A stretch of 64,000 bases of DNA from Akkermansia sp. (GTDB taxonomy: Bacteria; Verrucomicrobiota; Verrucomicrobiia; Verrucomicrobiales; Akkermansiaceae). How positions within the stretch are numbered: position 1 is the first letter of the stretch; every line of letters starts with the position of its first letter. The translations under genes and the position numbers were made by a program. The DNA lies in assembly GCA_017472085.1 (NCBI GenBank), contig JAFUQZ010000062.1, positions 1-64,000 on the forward strand, written 5' to 3'. The notes under the pieces were generated by a model that did not search any database, had not been told where the DNA came from, and saw nothing but the letters and a program-made list of their open reading frames with translations. This document shows, piece by piece, positions 26,039 to 34,362 of the stretch.

Positions 26039-27371
26039 CACATCCCCCCTGGAACCGGAGGTCTACACTATACCGGCCGGTGAATATTTCGGCCATGATA
26101 ACGAGGCTGTACAAATCGCCTATGCCCCGCTGTACGGAGCCTACACACTGGTGGATTCAAAGGAAGCAAGAGCTTTGCTGGAGACATCAACCCACGATGC
26201 GGACTTCATCAAGGCTCTGAAATCGCTGCCCATCTTGCCGCTGCTTCCCACACCGCCGACAACAGATGATATATGGGAGGTTGATTTGTTGCTTAACAAT
26301 ATCTGCAATTTTCACTGCTCGTATTGTTACTCAGCAGCGGGACGATCCAACAAGCGGATGCCCGACGCTGCGTGGAAAAAAACAGTTGATTTCATTTTTG
26401 CCCAGGATAAAAAAGATAAGTTGCCTGTAAGGTTCAGCTTTTCCGGCGGGGGAGAGCCCCTCATCAGTTTCCCGGAAATACGTCGTGTTGTAAGTTATAT
26501 AGAGCAGAAACAACAGGAAAACGGACGTCCCTATACGCTGGGGCTGGTCACCAATGGAAGTCTGCTGACAGATGAAATTATCGAATATATCCGCGAAAAG
26601 AAAATACAGATTGTTGTTTCGTTTGAAGTATTGCCCGAGTTGCAGAACAGAGAACGCGGATCGTGGGATAAAGTGAATGCCAATCTGCACCGTATGCATG
26701 AGTTGGGCTGTCCTTTCGGTATACGCTCACCTCTTACAGAAGATGCACTTCCTCACTTGCCGGCCATGGTGGATAGGCTGGCAGAGCAGTTCCCCTTTAT
26801 ACATTCACTGGTAGTAGAGCCCGTGCATTCTCCGGAGTGGTATGGCAGCGCTGAAAAGTTAAGCGCCTATTTTGATTTGTTTTTCAAAACATACACGGAG
26901 GCGGTTGAACAAGCGGCTAAATTGGGAATTGCGTTGGTTAGTAATGCGTTCTCTCTGCTGAAATACAGACGTAAGGCCAAGTGCATGTGCAAGGCTGTGG
27001 TTACGGCCGAAGGTTCCATTTCTCATTGTGCACGAGTAGCAGCCTCAACCGAACCTCTGTACGACCGTTTTGTATACGGTCATGCGGGCACTCCCGGAAC
27101 TGCAGCGTTGAGCTTTAACCAGGATATGTTTACGTTCATCAATAAACGCAACATATTTGACCAACCCGAATGTGTGCACTGCTTTGCACGCTGGAACTGT
27201 GGCGGGGATTGCAGCCTGTTCCGACAGACTTATCCTGCGGAGTGTTACGAGGTTTCCTGTGATTTTACCAAACGCTGTCTGGTATGGGAAATGCTTCGAA
27301 ACATGAGGAAACGCTTTGAATACACAAATCCGGGACAGTCTTTTGAGGATTATGTGCGCTGCTCAATCTGA
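26031..27371 (+). CDS. Radical SAM/SPASM peptide-modifying enzyme 2
   Basis: A 446-residue paralogue of the preceding protein. It has the same N-terminal region (IPAGEYFG...YAPLYGAYTL), the cluster motif CNFHCSYC (Cys 92, 96 and 99), GGGEPL, and a C-terminal SPASM-type set including CVHCFARWNCGGDC and two later Cys. Two such enzymes next to two similar precursors suggest either one enzyme per precursor or two different bonds in each peptide. Transcription and probably translation are coupled: the start overlaps the upstream stop, and the downstream gene starts inside this one. Confidence 0.88.
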   Translation: MSDTSPLEPEVYTIPAGEYFGHDNEAVQIAYAPLYGAYTLVDSKEARALLETSTHDADFIKALKSLPILPLLPTPPTTDDIWEVDLLLNNICNFHCSYCYSAAGRSNKRMPDAAWKKTVDFIFAQDKKDKLPVRFSFSGGGEPLISFPEIRRVVSYIEQKQQENGRPYTLGLVTNGSLLTDEIIEYIREKKIQIVVSFEVLPELQNRERGSWDKVNANLHRMHELGCPFGIRSPLTEDALPHLPAMVDRLAEQFPFIHSLVVEPVHSPEWYGSAEKLSAYFDLFFKTYTEAVEQAAKLGIALVSNAFSLLKYRRKAKCMCKAVVTAEGSISHCARVAASTEPLYDRFVYGHAGTPGTAALSFNQDMFTFINKRNIFDQPECVHCFARWNCGGDCSLFRQTYPAECYEVSCDFTKRCLVWEMLRNMRKRFEYTNPGQSFEDYVRCSI

Positions 27372-27912
27372 GCTTAGGTGTGTTCTCTTTACGAACCGAC
27401 TCAGTCCTGTTGTCCCGGCTCTGGCCAATACAGAGGGGCTGAGATTGGTGGGGCTTGTGCATCCGACTCACCCCATTGACACGGCTGACGCCATGCGGCA
27501 GCATATTTCTGCCGAAATTCCGTTATTCGAATACCATCCGGAGCAGGGGGTATCATTGTCTGCGTTTCTTCGTAACATCAATGCACAACTGCTGGTGGTG
27601 TACGGCTTTCAGCATATTATATCGGCTGCTATTCTGGAACAATGCCCCGGCGTAAACCTTCATCCCAGTCTTTTACCCGCTTATCCCGGATTAAATCCAT
27701 GGACAGATCAAATGAAAGCGAGTCCAACGACCGGAGGTTATACAGTCCACAAGCTTTCACCCCATGCGGACTCAGGAGAGATTCTGGCCCGGGCAGAGTT
27801 TCCCTGGCCGTATGGTCTGACAGATTTGAGCCAAATACGTGATGTCACTCTCCGAGATTGCGGTGTTCCGTTGCTCATTAAAACTTTGCTTAAATCAACC
27901 ATTTCCAAATAA
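27352..27912 (+). CDS. Small formyltransferase-fold protein
   Basis: About 186 residues with the fold of 10-formyltetrahydrofolate-dependent formyltransferases (PurN and the Fmt N-domain). The catalytic trio is visible: Asn102 and His104 in VNLHPSLLP, and Asp140 in HADSGEIL. The C-terminal tRNA-binding domain of Fmt is absent, and PurN would belong in a purine operon, so a role in the peptide pathway, such as formylating an amine of the product, is inferred. The ATG at 27352 overlaps the upstream gene by 20 bases; a TTG at 27316 is less likely. Confidence 0.78.
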   Translation: MCAAQSELRCVLFTNRLSPVVPALANTEGLRLVGLVHPTHPIDTADAMRQHISAEIPLFEYHPEQGVSLSAFLRNINAQLLVVYGFQHIISAAILEQCPGVNLHPSLLPAYPGLNPWTDQMKASPTTGGYTVHKLSPHADSGEILARAEFPWPYGLTDLSQIRDVTLRDCGVPLLIKTLLKSTISK

Positions 27913-27913
27913 T

Positions 27914-29320
27914 ATGAATCAGATATCCAAAGCACAACGCATACTGTTTGTCATACCGGCTTATTCCATGTATCCTCGGGGGCGCTATGTCATGCCTCTG
28001 GGGATTTTATATGTGTCTGCCGCCGCCAAATCCGCCGGGTTGGATGTATGCTGCCTGAACCTCAATCATGAGACGGGGGATCCGGGTAAAGCTCTTTCCC
28101 GTAAGATTGAAGAAACAGGCTGTACCATTGTTGCCGTAGGGGGACTATCCGGAGAGTTTAAAGACCTGTATGCTGTACTGAGGCATGTGCGAAGACACTA
28201 CCCGGAAATCACTACTGTAGTGGGTGGTGGTATTATAACAGCAACCCCCGAGGTGGCCATGCAGGCTTTGGAATTTGCAGATATCGGCATTATAGGCGAG
28301 GGGGATGAAACTATTGTGGAGTTGGTGAAGGCTCTCGAAAATCATACTCCCCTGGATGAAGTGGCCGGTATTGTGCATAAGCAGGGCGAAACATGGGTTC
28401 AGACGGCTCGCCGCAGGGATGTACAGAATCTGGATGCGCTACCTTTACCGGATTATGACGGATTTGAGTTCGCTCATTATTTGGCAACAAATAATCTTGG
28501 TTATGGGAATCAAGGAGAACCGCTTTCTCCGGTGAACATTGTGGGTAGTCGCTCCTGTCCATATATGTGCAGTTTTTGTTTTCATCCTTCCGGCCGAACA
28601 TACAGAGAGCGTAGTCTCGATTCCGTGTTTTTGGAAATAGACTACCTATTGGAGAAATACCCGGGTATAAACCACATCGCCATGCGAGAAGAACTCTTTG
28701 CCTCTCGCCCGGAGCGAATCAGCGAGTTCTGTCGCCGCATTGCAGACTACAAACTGTATTGGAGCATTCAGCTGCGGGTGGATAATGTAAGTGAGTCGGT
28801 TCTGAGGGATTTATCCACAGCAGGCTGTTTTGCCGTATTCATCGGGACAGAAAGCATGGATGATACTGTGCTGAAAAGCATGAATAAGCGAGTTACCTCC
28901 GAGCAGTCTTGCCAGGCTTTGCAGCAAGCTGCTCGGAGTGGTGTCCCTATCCGAACCGGACTTATATTCGGAGATAAAGCTGAGACACAGGAATCATATC
29001 GCCGCACCTTATCCTGGTATAGACAACAGGATAGTTATTCAGAAATACAGAAACGCCCGCTTATCACAGTAGATATGCTTGTTCCTTTTCCCGGGTCAGC
29101 CATTTATCGCTATGCCTGCCGCAAAGGAATAATCCCGGATGAAGTGGAATACCTGCGCATGGGGTGTCCCCTGGTCAATCTGACTGATATGCCGGAAGAT
29201 GATTTTCTGGATATGATGCGCTGCGTGCAAGCGATTAACGGAAGGTCGTATCAGTATTTAAGCGGGAATGCATTACGAGAAATTTCTCCTCCTTCATGCT
29301 GCGAGATTATACAACGATGA
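27914..29320 (+). CDS. Cobalamin-binding-type radical SAM protein
   Basis: A 468-residue protein. The N-terminal 190 residues form a Rossmann-like B12-binding domain (MPLGILYVSAAAKSAG, then TVVGGGIITATPE and GIIGEGDETI), though no DxHxxG cobalt-ligand motif is seen. The radical SAM motif is CPYMCSFC (Cys 215, 219 and 222). This class includes methyltransferases and ring-forming enzymes acting on unreactive carbons. It follows the formyltransferase gene by one base and ends the compact cluster. No RiPP exporter or dedicated leader peptidase follows it. Confidence 0.85.
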   Translation: MNQISKAQRILFVIPAYSMYPRGRYVMPLGILYVSAAAKSAGLDVCCLNLNHETGDPGKALSRKIEETGCTIVAVGGLSGEFKDLYAVLRHVRRHYPEITTVVGGGIITATPEVAMQALEFADIGIIGEGDETIVELVKALENHTPLDEVAGIVHKQGETWVQTARRRDVQNLDALPLPDYDGFEFAHYLATNNLGYGNQGEPLSPVNIVGSRSCPYMCSFCFHPSGRTYRERSLDSVFLEIDYLLEKYPGINHIAMREELFASRPERISEFCRRIADYKLYWSIQLRVDNVSESVLRDLSTAGCFAVFIGTESMDDTVLKSMNKRVTSEQSCQALQQAARSGVPIRTGLIFGDKAETQESYRRTLSWYRQQDSYSEIQKRPLITVDMLVPFPGSAIYRYACRKGIIPDEVEYLRMGCPLVNLTDMPEDDFLDMMRCVQAINGRSYQYLSGNALREISPPSCCEIIQR

Positions 29321-29466
29321 GGCATTCTCAGTCTTTTCCGTGGCTATCGGGCCACAAAGGGGGAGGGCAGTCTCAAGCTCCCGACAGTGGTGAAGACTCT
29401 CTGCTGATATGATACTACTAACAGTTTTGCATTGCAATATGATAAAAAAAAGAGTTTAATACATCC

Positions 29467-31236
29467 ATGAAAAATCTAGTAGCAAAGGTAGTCAGAGCAG
29501 GGGGGCGGAGTGGGATGCTGGGCCTGGTATATATGCTTCCTCTTATCCCGCTCTCTTGTCAGGCTGTTGCGGAGCCTGCAGAAGGTGCAACTGTTGTGGC
29601 GAAGCAGCTTTCCGATAATGGTGCAAAATATGTGGAAGCTGCAGCGGCCTCAGCAGCTTTCAGCGAGTTTCAAAGCATTCTGCATGGATATTCGAATGTT
29701 TTTCTGGAATCGGAGGTGTTGAGTATTTTAAAGGAAAAAGAGGTTTCCCGTAAACAATTCGAGAAAGATGTGGCGGCGTATGAGCTGAAAGAAAATGAAT
29801 GGGGCTATGTTGAAAGAGAGGAAGATGATTATGTCAGGACGGTGCAGGATATCAAATTGCTGCGTCGCGCGATGACTGAAGTTTCGGAAAAGGCAGAAAC
29901 TCTGCATCGTGCTCTGCTGAGTTTTGCCGGAAAGAGCATCCAAACGGCGCTGGATAATAAGGCTGTCAAGCAGGATGAGTCCGGGAATCTTACAGCAGCG
30001 GATGCAGAAATGGCTTACCGGGAGTTTTCTCTGTCGATGGTTCGACTGTTTGCTCGCGATTTGGTGGCGTTCCGCAGTCATGCTCAGTGGCTGGAGGGAG
30101 ATGTGCAAAGTGAGTCGCCCAACAGGGCTCCGCGCTCTATTGCGGTATCTCAGTATCTGAGCTGTAACGGCAATAATTCGGAAATTATCATGAGTGCCGA
30201 CGGCGCTCGGCATCTGTGGTCCAGACAGTTGGCTATAGTGGAAGGTGATTTGTTTTCTTTGCCCGATGGGGGGACGACCTACACGGATCCCATCAGCCGG
30301 GCAGAGTGGGGGGCTTCCCGTGCGGCGACGAAAAAGACAGTTGCGGTACTGAAAAAAGAATGGGATGGAGTGAAAGCTGCTTATGCGGCGTACATGAAAG
30401 CATGGGAGGATGCTTTTGCTCCCATGCCCGGATACCGCGGCAGCGGAACTCCGTATTGGTGCACAGATATGTGCATGCATATGTTTTCCCATTGGGAGGA
30501 GTTGGTCAGCTGGTTGCTTTTCCGTAATCAAACAGAGTTATCTGTGGTGAACAAGGATTGCTTCATGCTGAGACTTCCGGGGAAAGAGGCAAATGAATTT
30601 GCGAACCAATACTATGAAAAGCTGTCAGAAGCGGTGAAACATCAGGTGAGGGATAAAGAGGATGGGGAGGATGAGCCTGAAGTGGTGGATTTCCGGGAAC
30701 AGGTCGCAAGGCTCTACGATGCTCGTTTGCGCTATGCCATCGCCGGAATCTCCTGTGAATTTTACGGTGATGATGCGCGTATTGCCGAAGAAACGGAGAA
30801 GGCTCGCCACCAGATTAAAGAAGCGATGCAGCAAGATATTGCGGCAATGTTCTCCCGCGCTGACGCCGCCTCTGCTGATACGATGCATGATGTTCATTCC
30901 TCGCGCGATGGATTAGAGCTGTGGCGTAACCAAATGAGATTGATGATGACAGAGATAGGCAAGTCTTACGAAGATTACGCGATTCCTAAGCCATTCGGCC
31001 CGGCTGCAGTATCGTTCAGCGAGACGCATGTACAGCGCATTCAGGATTTGCTGAAAGAGACGGATGCTGCGTGGAATTGGTATCGACGCAGCTGGAATGT
31101 TCAGTTGTGTTGTCTCCACGTTGCCGGTAATAAGGAGTTGTTGCTGCACGCTCTCCGCGATCAATGGCTGAAAGACCTGTACCGCCGGGCATACTCGCAG
31201 GAAAGCTCAGAAGAAGAAATAGAACCGGAAAATTAA
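29467..31236 (+). CDS. Large secreted helical protein of unknown function
   Basis: A 589-residue protein. The N terminus has a long signal (GMLGLVYMLPLIPLSCQAVA) that could be cut after AVA or lipidated at the Cys. The remainder is mostly charged helices with many Trp, Tyr and Arg and no motif I recognise. A 146-base gap with a TATGAT -10-like box separates it from the radical SAM gene, so it may be a separate unit. It ends 15 bases before another small exported protein. Confidence 0.55.
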   Translation: MKNLVAKVVRAGGRSGMLGLVYMLPLIPLSCQAVAEPAEGATVVAKQLSDNGAKYVEAAAASAAFSEFQSILHGYSNVFLESEVLSILKEKEVSRKQFEKDVAAYELKENEWGYVEREEDDYVRTVQDIKLLRRAMTEVSEKAETLHRALLSFAGKSIQTALDNKAVKQDESGNLTAADAEMAYREFSLSMVRLFARDLVAFRSHAQWLEGDVQSESPNRAPRSIAVSQYLSCNGNNSEIIMSADGARHLWSRQLAIVEGDLFSLPDGGTTYTDPISRAEWGASRAATKKTVAVLKKEWDGVKAAYAAYMKAWEDAFAPMPGYRGSGTPYWCTDMCMHMFSHWEELVSWLLFRNQTELSVVNKDCFMLRLPGKEANEFANQYYEKLSEAVKHQVRDKEDGEDEPEVVDFREQVARLYDARLRYAIAGISCEFYGDDARIAEETEKARHQIKEAMQQDIAAMFSRADAASADTMHDVHSSRDGLELWRNQMRLMMTEIGKSYEDYAIPKPFGPAAVSFSETHVQRIQDLLKETDAAWNWYRRSWNVQLCCLHVAGNKELLLHALRDQWLKDLYRRAYSQESSEEEIEPEN

Positions 31237-31251
31237 ACCTCTTTGTGAGAT

Positions 31252-31653
31252 ATGTTCAGATGTTGTTGTATCGGTCTTGTTGTAGCATCCGTATGTTGTT
31301 GCTGCCAAAACGACTCGCTTCTTGATTCGCCATGCTTGCGCGAGCTGATGAAAGATGCGAGGCCTCCGGGTGTGACGATAAGAGACCTCAACGGCTTTTA
31401 TTGGAATTATATCAGAGATAAGTCGCCATGGGAAAGTGCTGATGATTACGCACTTTTCCTTATTGATTATCTCGGAGCTCGAGCAGATCGGGACGAAGCA
31501 ACCATTTCTTATTCTGACCGGTGTACTGCTGCTTATAATTATAATCGGTGCGTTCTGTTTTGTAAGCGTGAACCATCTTTCCGCCATAGGGAGGAATTGC
31601 TGAGAACCATGGAAGCTTACAGAGTCAGATATAAACTCGACTTCAAAAATTAG
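31252..31653 (+). CDS. Small Cys-rich lipoprotein, unknown
   Basis: A 133-residue protein. The N terminus MFRCCCIGLVVASVCCCCQND is a lipoprotein-like signal with an odd run of Cys. The mature part has several Tyr, Arg and Cys residues and no recognised domain. It is close behind the large secreted protein and probably co-transcribed with it. A 13-base palindrome (CGCATA-T-TATGCG, 31660-31672) follows the stop. Confidence 0.55.
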   Translation: MFRCCCIGLVVASVCCCCQNDSLLDSPCLRELMKDARPPGVTIRDLNGFYWNYIRDKSPWESADDYALFLIDYLGARADRDEATISYSDRCTAAYNYNRCVLFCKREPSFRHREELLRTMEAYRVRYKLDFKN

Positions 31654-31759
31654 GCATTACGCATATTATGCGAAGTTGTAACAAAGTGCCAAATGAAGAC
31701 GAAAATCGAGTTCCCTGTGTTCAAATGATGGGAATTCGGGCGTGTGGCGGGATTCTTTC

Positions 31760-31788
31760 TTGACGCATGGGCGTGGTCGCGTTAGGAT
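31760..31788 (+). promoter_or_regulatory. Predicted promoter of the OsmC-family gene
   Basis: TTGACG (31760-31765) and TAGGAT (31783-31788) are 17 bases apart. The ATG follows after 6 bases. Confidence 0.55.
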
Positions 31789-31794
31789 GCTGAC

Positions 31795-32202
31795 ATGGTA
31801 AAGTGTCATGTTACATATCAAGGTGGGCTGCATTGTGAATTGCAGCATGAACCGTCGGGAGCCACGGTGTGCAGCGATGCGCCCGTAGATAACCGTGGTA
31901 AGGGTGAATCATTTTCACCGACAGACTTGATGTGTTCAGCCATGGCAGCCTGCATGGCCACTATCATGGGAATTTATGCTGAGGACAACGGTCTTGATTT
32001 GTCCGGCGCCAGACTGAGCGTCGGCAAAGTAATGAGTGCCAATCCCCGCCGCATAGCTCGCATCGAGACAGAAATCACCATTCCGCTTCCGGCAGATACG
32101 CCCCATGCGAAGGCGCTGGAGGAATGTGTGCTGGGGAGCCCGGCTATGCGGAGTCTGCACCCGGACATTGAAGTGCCGATTACCTGGAACTGGGTTGGTT
32201 GA
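31795..32202 (+). CDS. OsmC-family protein
   Basis: A 135-residue cytosolic protein of the OsmC/Ohr superfamily, which reduces organic peroxides through two conserved Cys. The block FSPTDLMCSAMAACMATIMG (about residues 42-61) has both: one in LMCSA and one in AACMA. This longer spacing is that of the YhfA/OsmC-like branch rather than Ohr, so substrate is uncertain. Its own promoter lies immediately upstream. The downstream membrane-protein gene follows after 23 bases. Confidence 0.85.
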   Translation: MVKCHVTYQGGLHCELQHEPSGATVCSDAPVDNRGKGESFSPTDLMCSAMAACMATIMGIYAEDNGLDLSGARLSVGKVMSANPRRIARIETEITIPLPADTPHAKALEECVLGSPAMRSLHPDIEVPITWNWVG

Positions 32203-32225
32203 TTCATGGAGTTTGCGAAAATCAC

Positions 32226-32675
32226 ATGAGAAACCGCTTCACATATATCTGCTGCATCCTCCCGGCACTATTCCTGCTCAATAATCTGCCGAGATTCTTT
32301 CATGGGAATTGGTCGCTGTTCGTGGCCGGAATCCTGGCTGTGGCGGTGTGGACTCTGGTGTGGCTGCGGTTATACAGCACGAAGAGCCTTCGGCCGGAGT
32401 TCGCCATACTCGCCATTGTGCCGCAAATGGCTGTGTACAGCCTTGCAAACGCAGGAAGTGAAGCTATAAGCTATTTTAACACAACGGTTTACCAGAATAT
32501 ATACACCCTGCTCTGGATAGCGGCAGCGTTCGTGGGAATCCGCAGCATGAGAGCCGGGGCATGGGAAAAGCCCAAGGGGAAAAAGGATGCAGTCTATGTG
32601 ATGATGTCCATCCTGACAGCCATTTACTGCTTCTATAGTTGCGCATCATTCTATGCGTTAATATCGAATAAATAA
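32226..32675 (+). CDS. Four-helix inner-membrane protein, unknown
   Basis: A 149-residue protein with about four hydrophobic segments (for example CILPALFLLNNLPRF and GILAVAVWTLVWLRLY). No recognised family. The ATG at 32226 is preferred over 32199, which overlaps the OsmC-type gene. The C terminus YSCASFYALISNK forms the last membrane helix. Confidence 0.5.
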   Translation: MRNRFTYICCILPALFLLNNLPRFFHGNWSLFVAGILAVAVWTLVWLRLYSTKSLRPEFAILAIVPQMAVYSLANAGSEAISYFNTTVYQNIYTLLWIAAAFVGIRSMRAGAWEKPKGKKDAVYVMMSILTAIYCFYSCASFYALISNK

Positions 32676-32693
32676 CATTTACCATAAAACATC

Positions 32694-33557
32694 ATGAAAA
32701 AGGAAATTATCATTGGCATGACGGCCGCAGTATTGGCTTCCTGCTCTCAGACAGAACAGTTGGCGTCCGAAATCCGCCCGGACCAGATTGATGGACATGC
32801 CCGGATTATTACGCGCTATCAGCCCATAGCGGCCACCCCGGCTCCCGCACCATCGAAGCCCATCCTCCGGCAACAGCAGAAGCCCACACCGCCGCCGGTG
32901 ACAATGCCCCCTGCCCCCCTGCCCCCGGTTCCGGAAGAAATAACGACTCCTTCCGTACCCGTTGTAAAACCGGCTCCTGCGCCAACACCACAACCCGTTG
33001 CACCTGCGCCCAAACCTGCGCTGACCCCGGCCGTTGTTACCCAGAAGCAGCCCGTGGTAACCGTTCCTGCACCTGCGCCCAAACCTGCGCTGACCCCGGC
33101 CGTTGTTACCCAGAAGCAGCCCGTGGTAACCGTTCCTGCACCTGCGCCCAAGCCTGAGCCGACCCCGGCGGTTGTTACCCAGAAGCAGCCCGTGGTAGCC
33201 GCACCTGCACCTGCGCCCAAGCCTGAGTCGACCCCGGCGGTTGTCACCCAGAAGCAGCCCGTGGTAGCCACCCCTGCTCCTGCACCCAGGCCCAAGGTTG
33301 CACAGCAGCCACAACCCCGCTTGTCCACGCCCCCGACAACTGCGGAAAAGGCGCTTCCTCCCGTGCCGACCAGCCTGACAACCGCAACTCCGAAGCCGGA
33401 AGCGAAGCCTACCACCCCTGAACCGACCGCCGTTGAACAGCGTCAGCCCTCCGTGTCATCTCCGGGCGCTGCAAATCTGCGCACGTTCGGGGGCCGCGCG
33501 TTCCCTGTGATGCCCGGCCAGCGTCGTGGGCTTCACACTACCCGTCCTGCAAACTGA
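32694..33557 (+). CDS. Proline-rich repeat lipoprotein
   Basis: A 287-residue protein. The lipobox ASCSQ follows a short signal. Most of the chain is proline, alanine, valine and glutamine. Four near-identical 23-residue repeats (APAPKPALTPAVVTQKQ plus PVV and three more) lie at about residues 103-194. Such chains are extended and may span the periplasm or the peptidoglycan. The tail from GGRAFPVMPGQRRG is not repetitive and basic. Function unknown. Confidence 0.6.
   Translation: MKKEIIIGMTAAVLASCSQTEQLASEIRPDQIDGHARIITRYQPIAATPAPAPSKPILRQQQKPTPPPVTMPPAPLPPVPEEITTPSVPVVKPAPAPTPQPVAPAPKPALTPAVVTQKQPVVTVPAPAPKPALTPAVVTQKQPVVTVPAPAPKPEPTPAVVTQKQPVVAAPAPAPKPESTPAVVTQKQPVVATPAPAPRPKVAQQPQPRLSTPPTTAEKALPPVPTSLTTATPKPEAKPTTPEPTAVEQRQPSVSSPGAANLRTFGGRAFPVMPGQRRGLHTTRPAN
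33000..33275 (+). repeat. Four 69-base tandem repeats within the proline-rich gene
   Basis: Units start at 33000, 33069, 33138 and 33207, with a degenerate fifth from 33276. The first two are almost identical, which suggests recent slippage or unequal exchange. Confidence 0.9.
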
Positions 33558-33571
33558 TTTTCTCTTCTATC

Positions 33572-34300
33572 ATGCCGAAACAGCGCTTAGATGTACTGGT
33601 AAGCTCGCTGGGACTCTGTGAGTCCCGCGAGCAGGCACAACGCCTGATTCTGGCAGGAGAAGTCTTTGTGAAAGGACAACCTGTTACCAAACCCGGAACA
33701 AAGGTGGATGATTCTCTGCCTGTCACCGTTCGGAATAAACCGAAGTATGTGAGCCGGGGCGGATTGAAACTGGAGGGCGCACTGAAGGCCTTTCCCGTCA
33801 CTGCCGAGGGCAAGGTGTGTCTGGATATCGGTTCTTCCACCGGAGGATTCACCGATTGTCTGCTTCAGAATGGGGCCTTGCGTGTACATGCCGTGGATGT
33901 AGGCACCAATCAGCTGGCGTGGAAACTGCGGACTGACCCCCGGGTCATTGTCAAAGAACAGTTTAACGCCCGATACATGACCCCGGATGACTTAGGCGAA
34001 AAAGTGCAGCTGATTGTGAGCGACGTGTCCTTTATCTCGCTCACCAAAATCCTCCCGGCGGCCTATGCCTGTCTGGCAGAGGGGGGGGAGATGCTCGTGC
34101 TCATCAAGCCTCAGTTCGAGCTGCAGCCGGAAGATATCGGTCCCGGGGGGATTGTGCGTGACCCTGCCCTGCATCAGCGTGCCGTGAATAAAATCCACGA
34201 CTTTGTGGTCAATGAGCTGCATCGGGAATGGTGCGGTGTAGCAGATTCCCCCATCAAGGGAATGGAAGGTAACAAAGAGTTCCTCGCCTGGCTGAAATGA
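33572..34300 (+). CDS. tlyA: TlyA-family rRNA methyltransferase/hemolysin-like protein
   Basis: A 242-residue protein. The N-terminal S4 RNA-binding domain (RLDVLVSSLGLCESREQAQ, residues 5-60) is followed by an FtsJ-type methyltransferase with SAM motif DIGSSTGGFTDCLL (about 87-100) and LIVSDVSFISL. Members 2'-O-methylate 16S and 23S rRNA in the cytosol; the name hemolysin is historical. Length is at the lower end of the family. It follows the repeat lipoprotein by 14 bases. Confidence 0.9.
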   Translation: MPKQRLDVLVSSLGLCESREQAQRLILAGEVFVKGQPVTKPGTKVDDSLPVTVRNKPKYVSRGGLKLEGALKAFPVTAEGKVCLDIGSSTGGFTDCLLQNGALRVHAVDVGTNQLAWKLRTDPRVIVKEQFNARYMTPDDLGEKVQLIVSDVSFISLTKILPAAYACLAEGGEMLVLIKPQFELQPEDIGPGGIVRDPALHQRAVNKIHDFVVNELHREWCGVADSPIKGMEGNKEFLAWLK

Positions 34301-34362
34301 AATAAGCGAGGAGTCCCCCAATAATTAGTGAACGGGAGGGAGCGAAAGGTGCTCCCATCTGC

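Noticed and set aside
27316-27351. TTG start for the formyltransferase-like gene
   Set aside because: It would add 12 residues encoded within the end of the radical SAM gene, before the first strand of the fold; the ATG at 27352 suits the family better.
33000-33275. Regular repeats resembling a CRISPR array
   Set aside because: The units are 69-base in-frame coding repeats without spacers.
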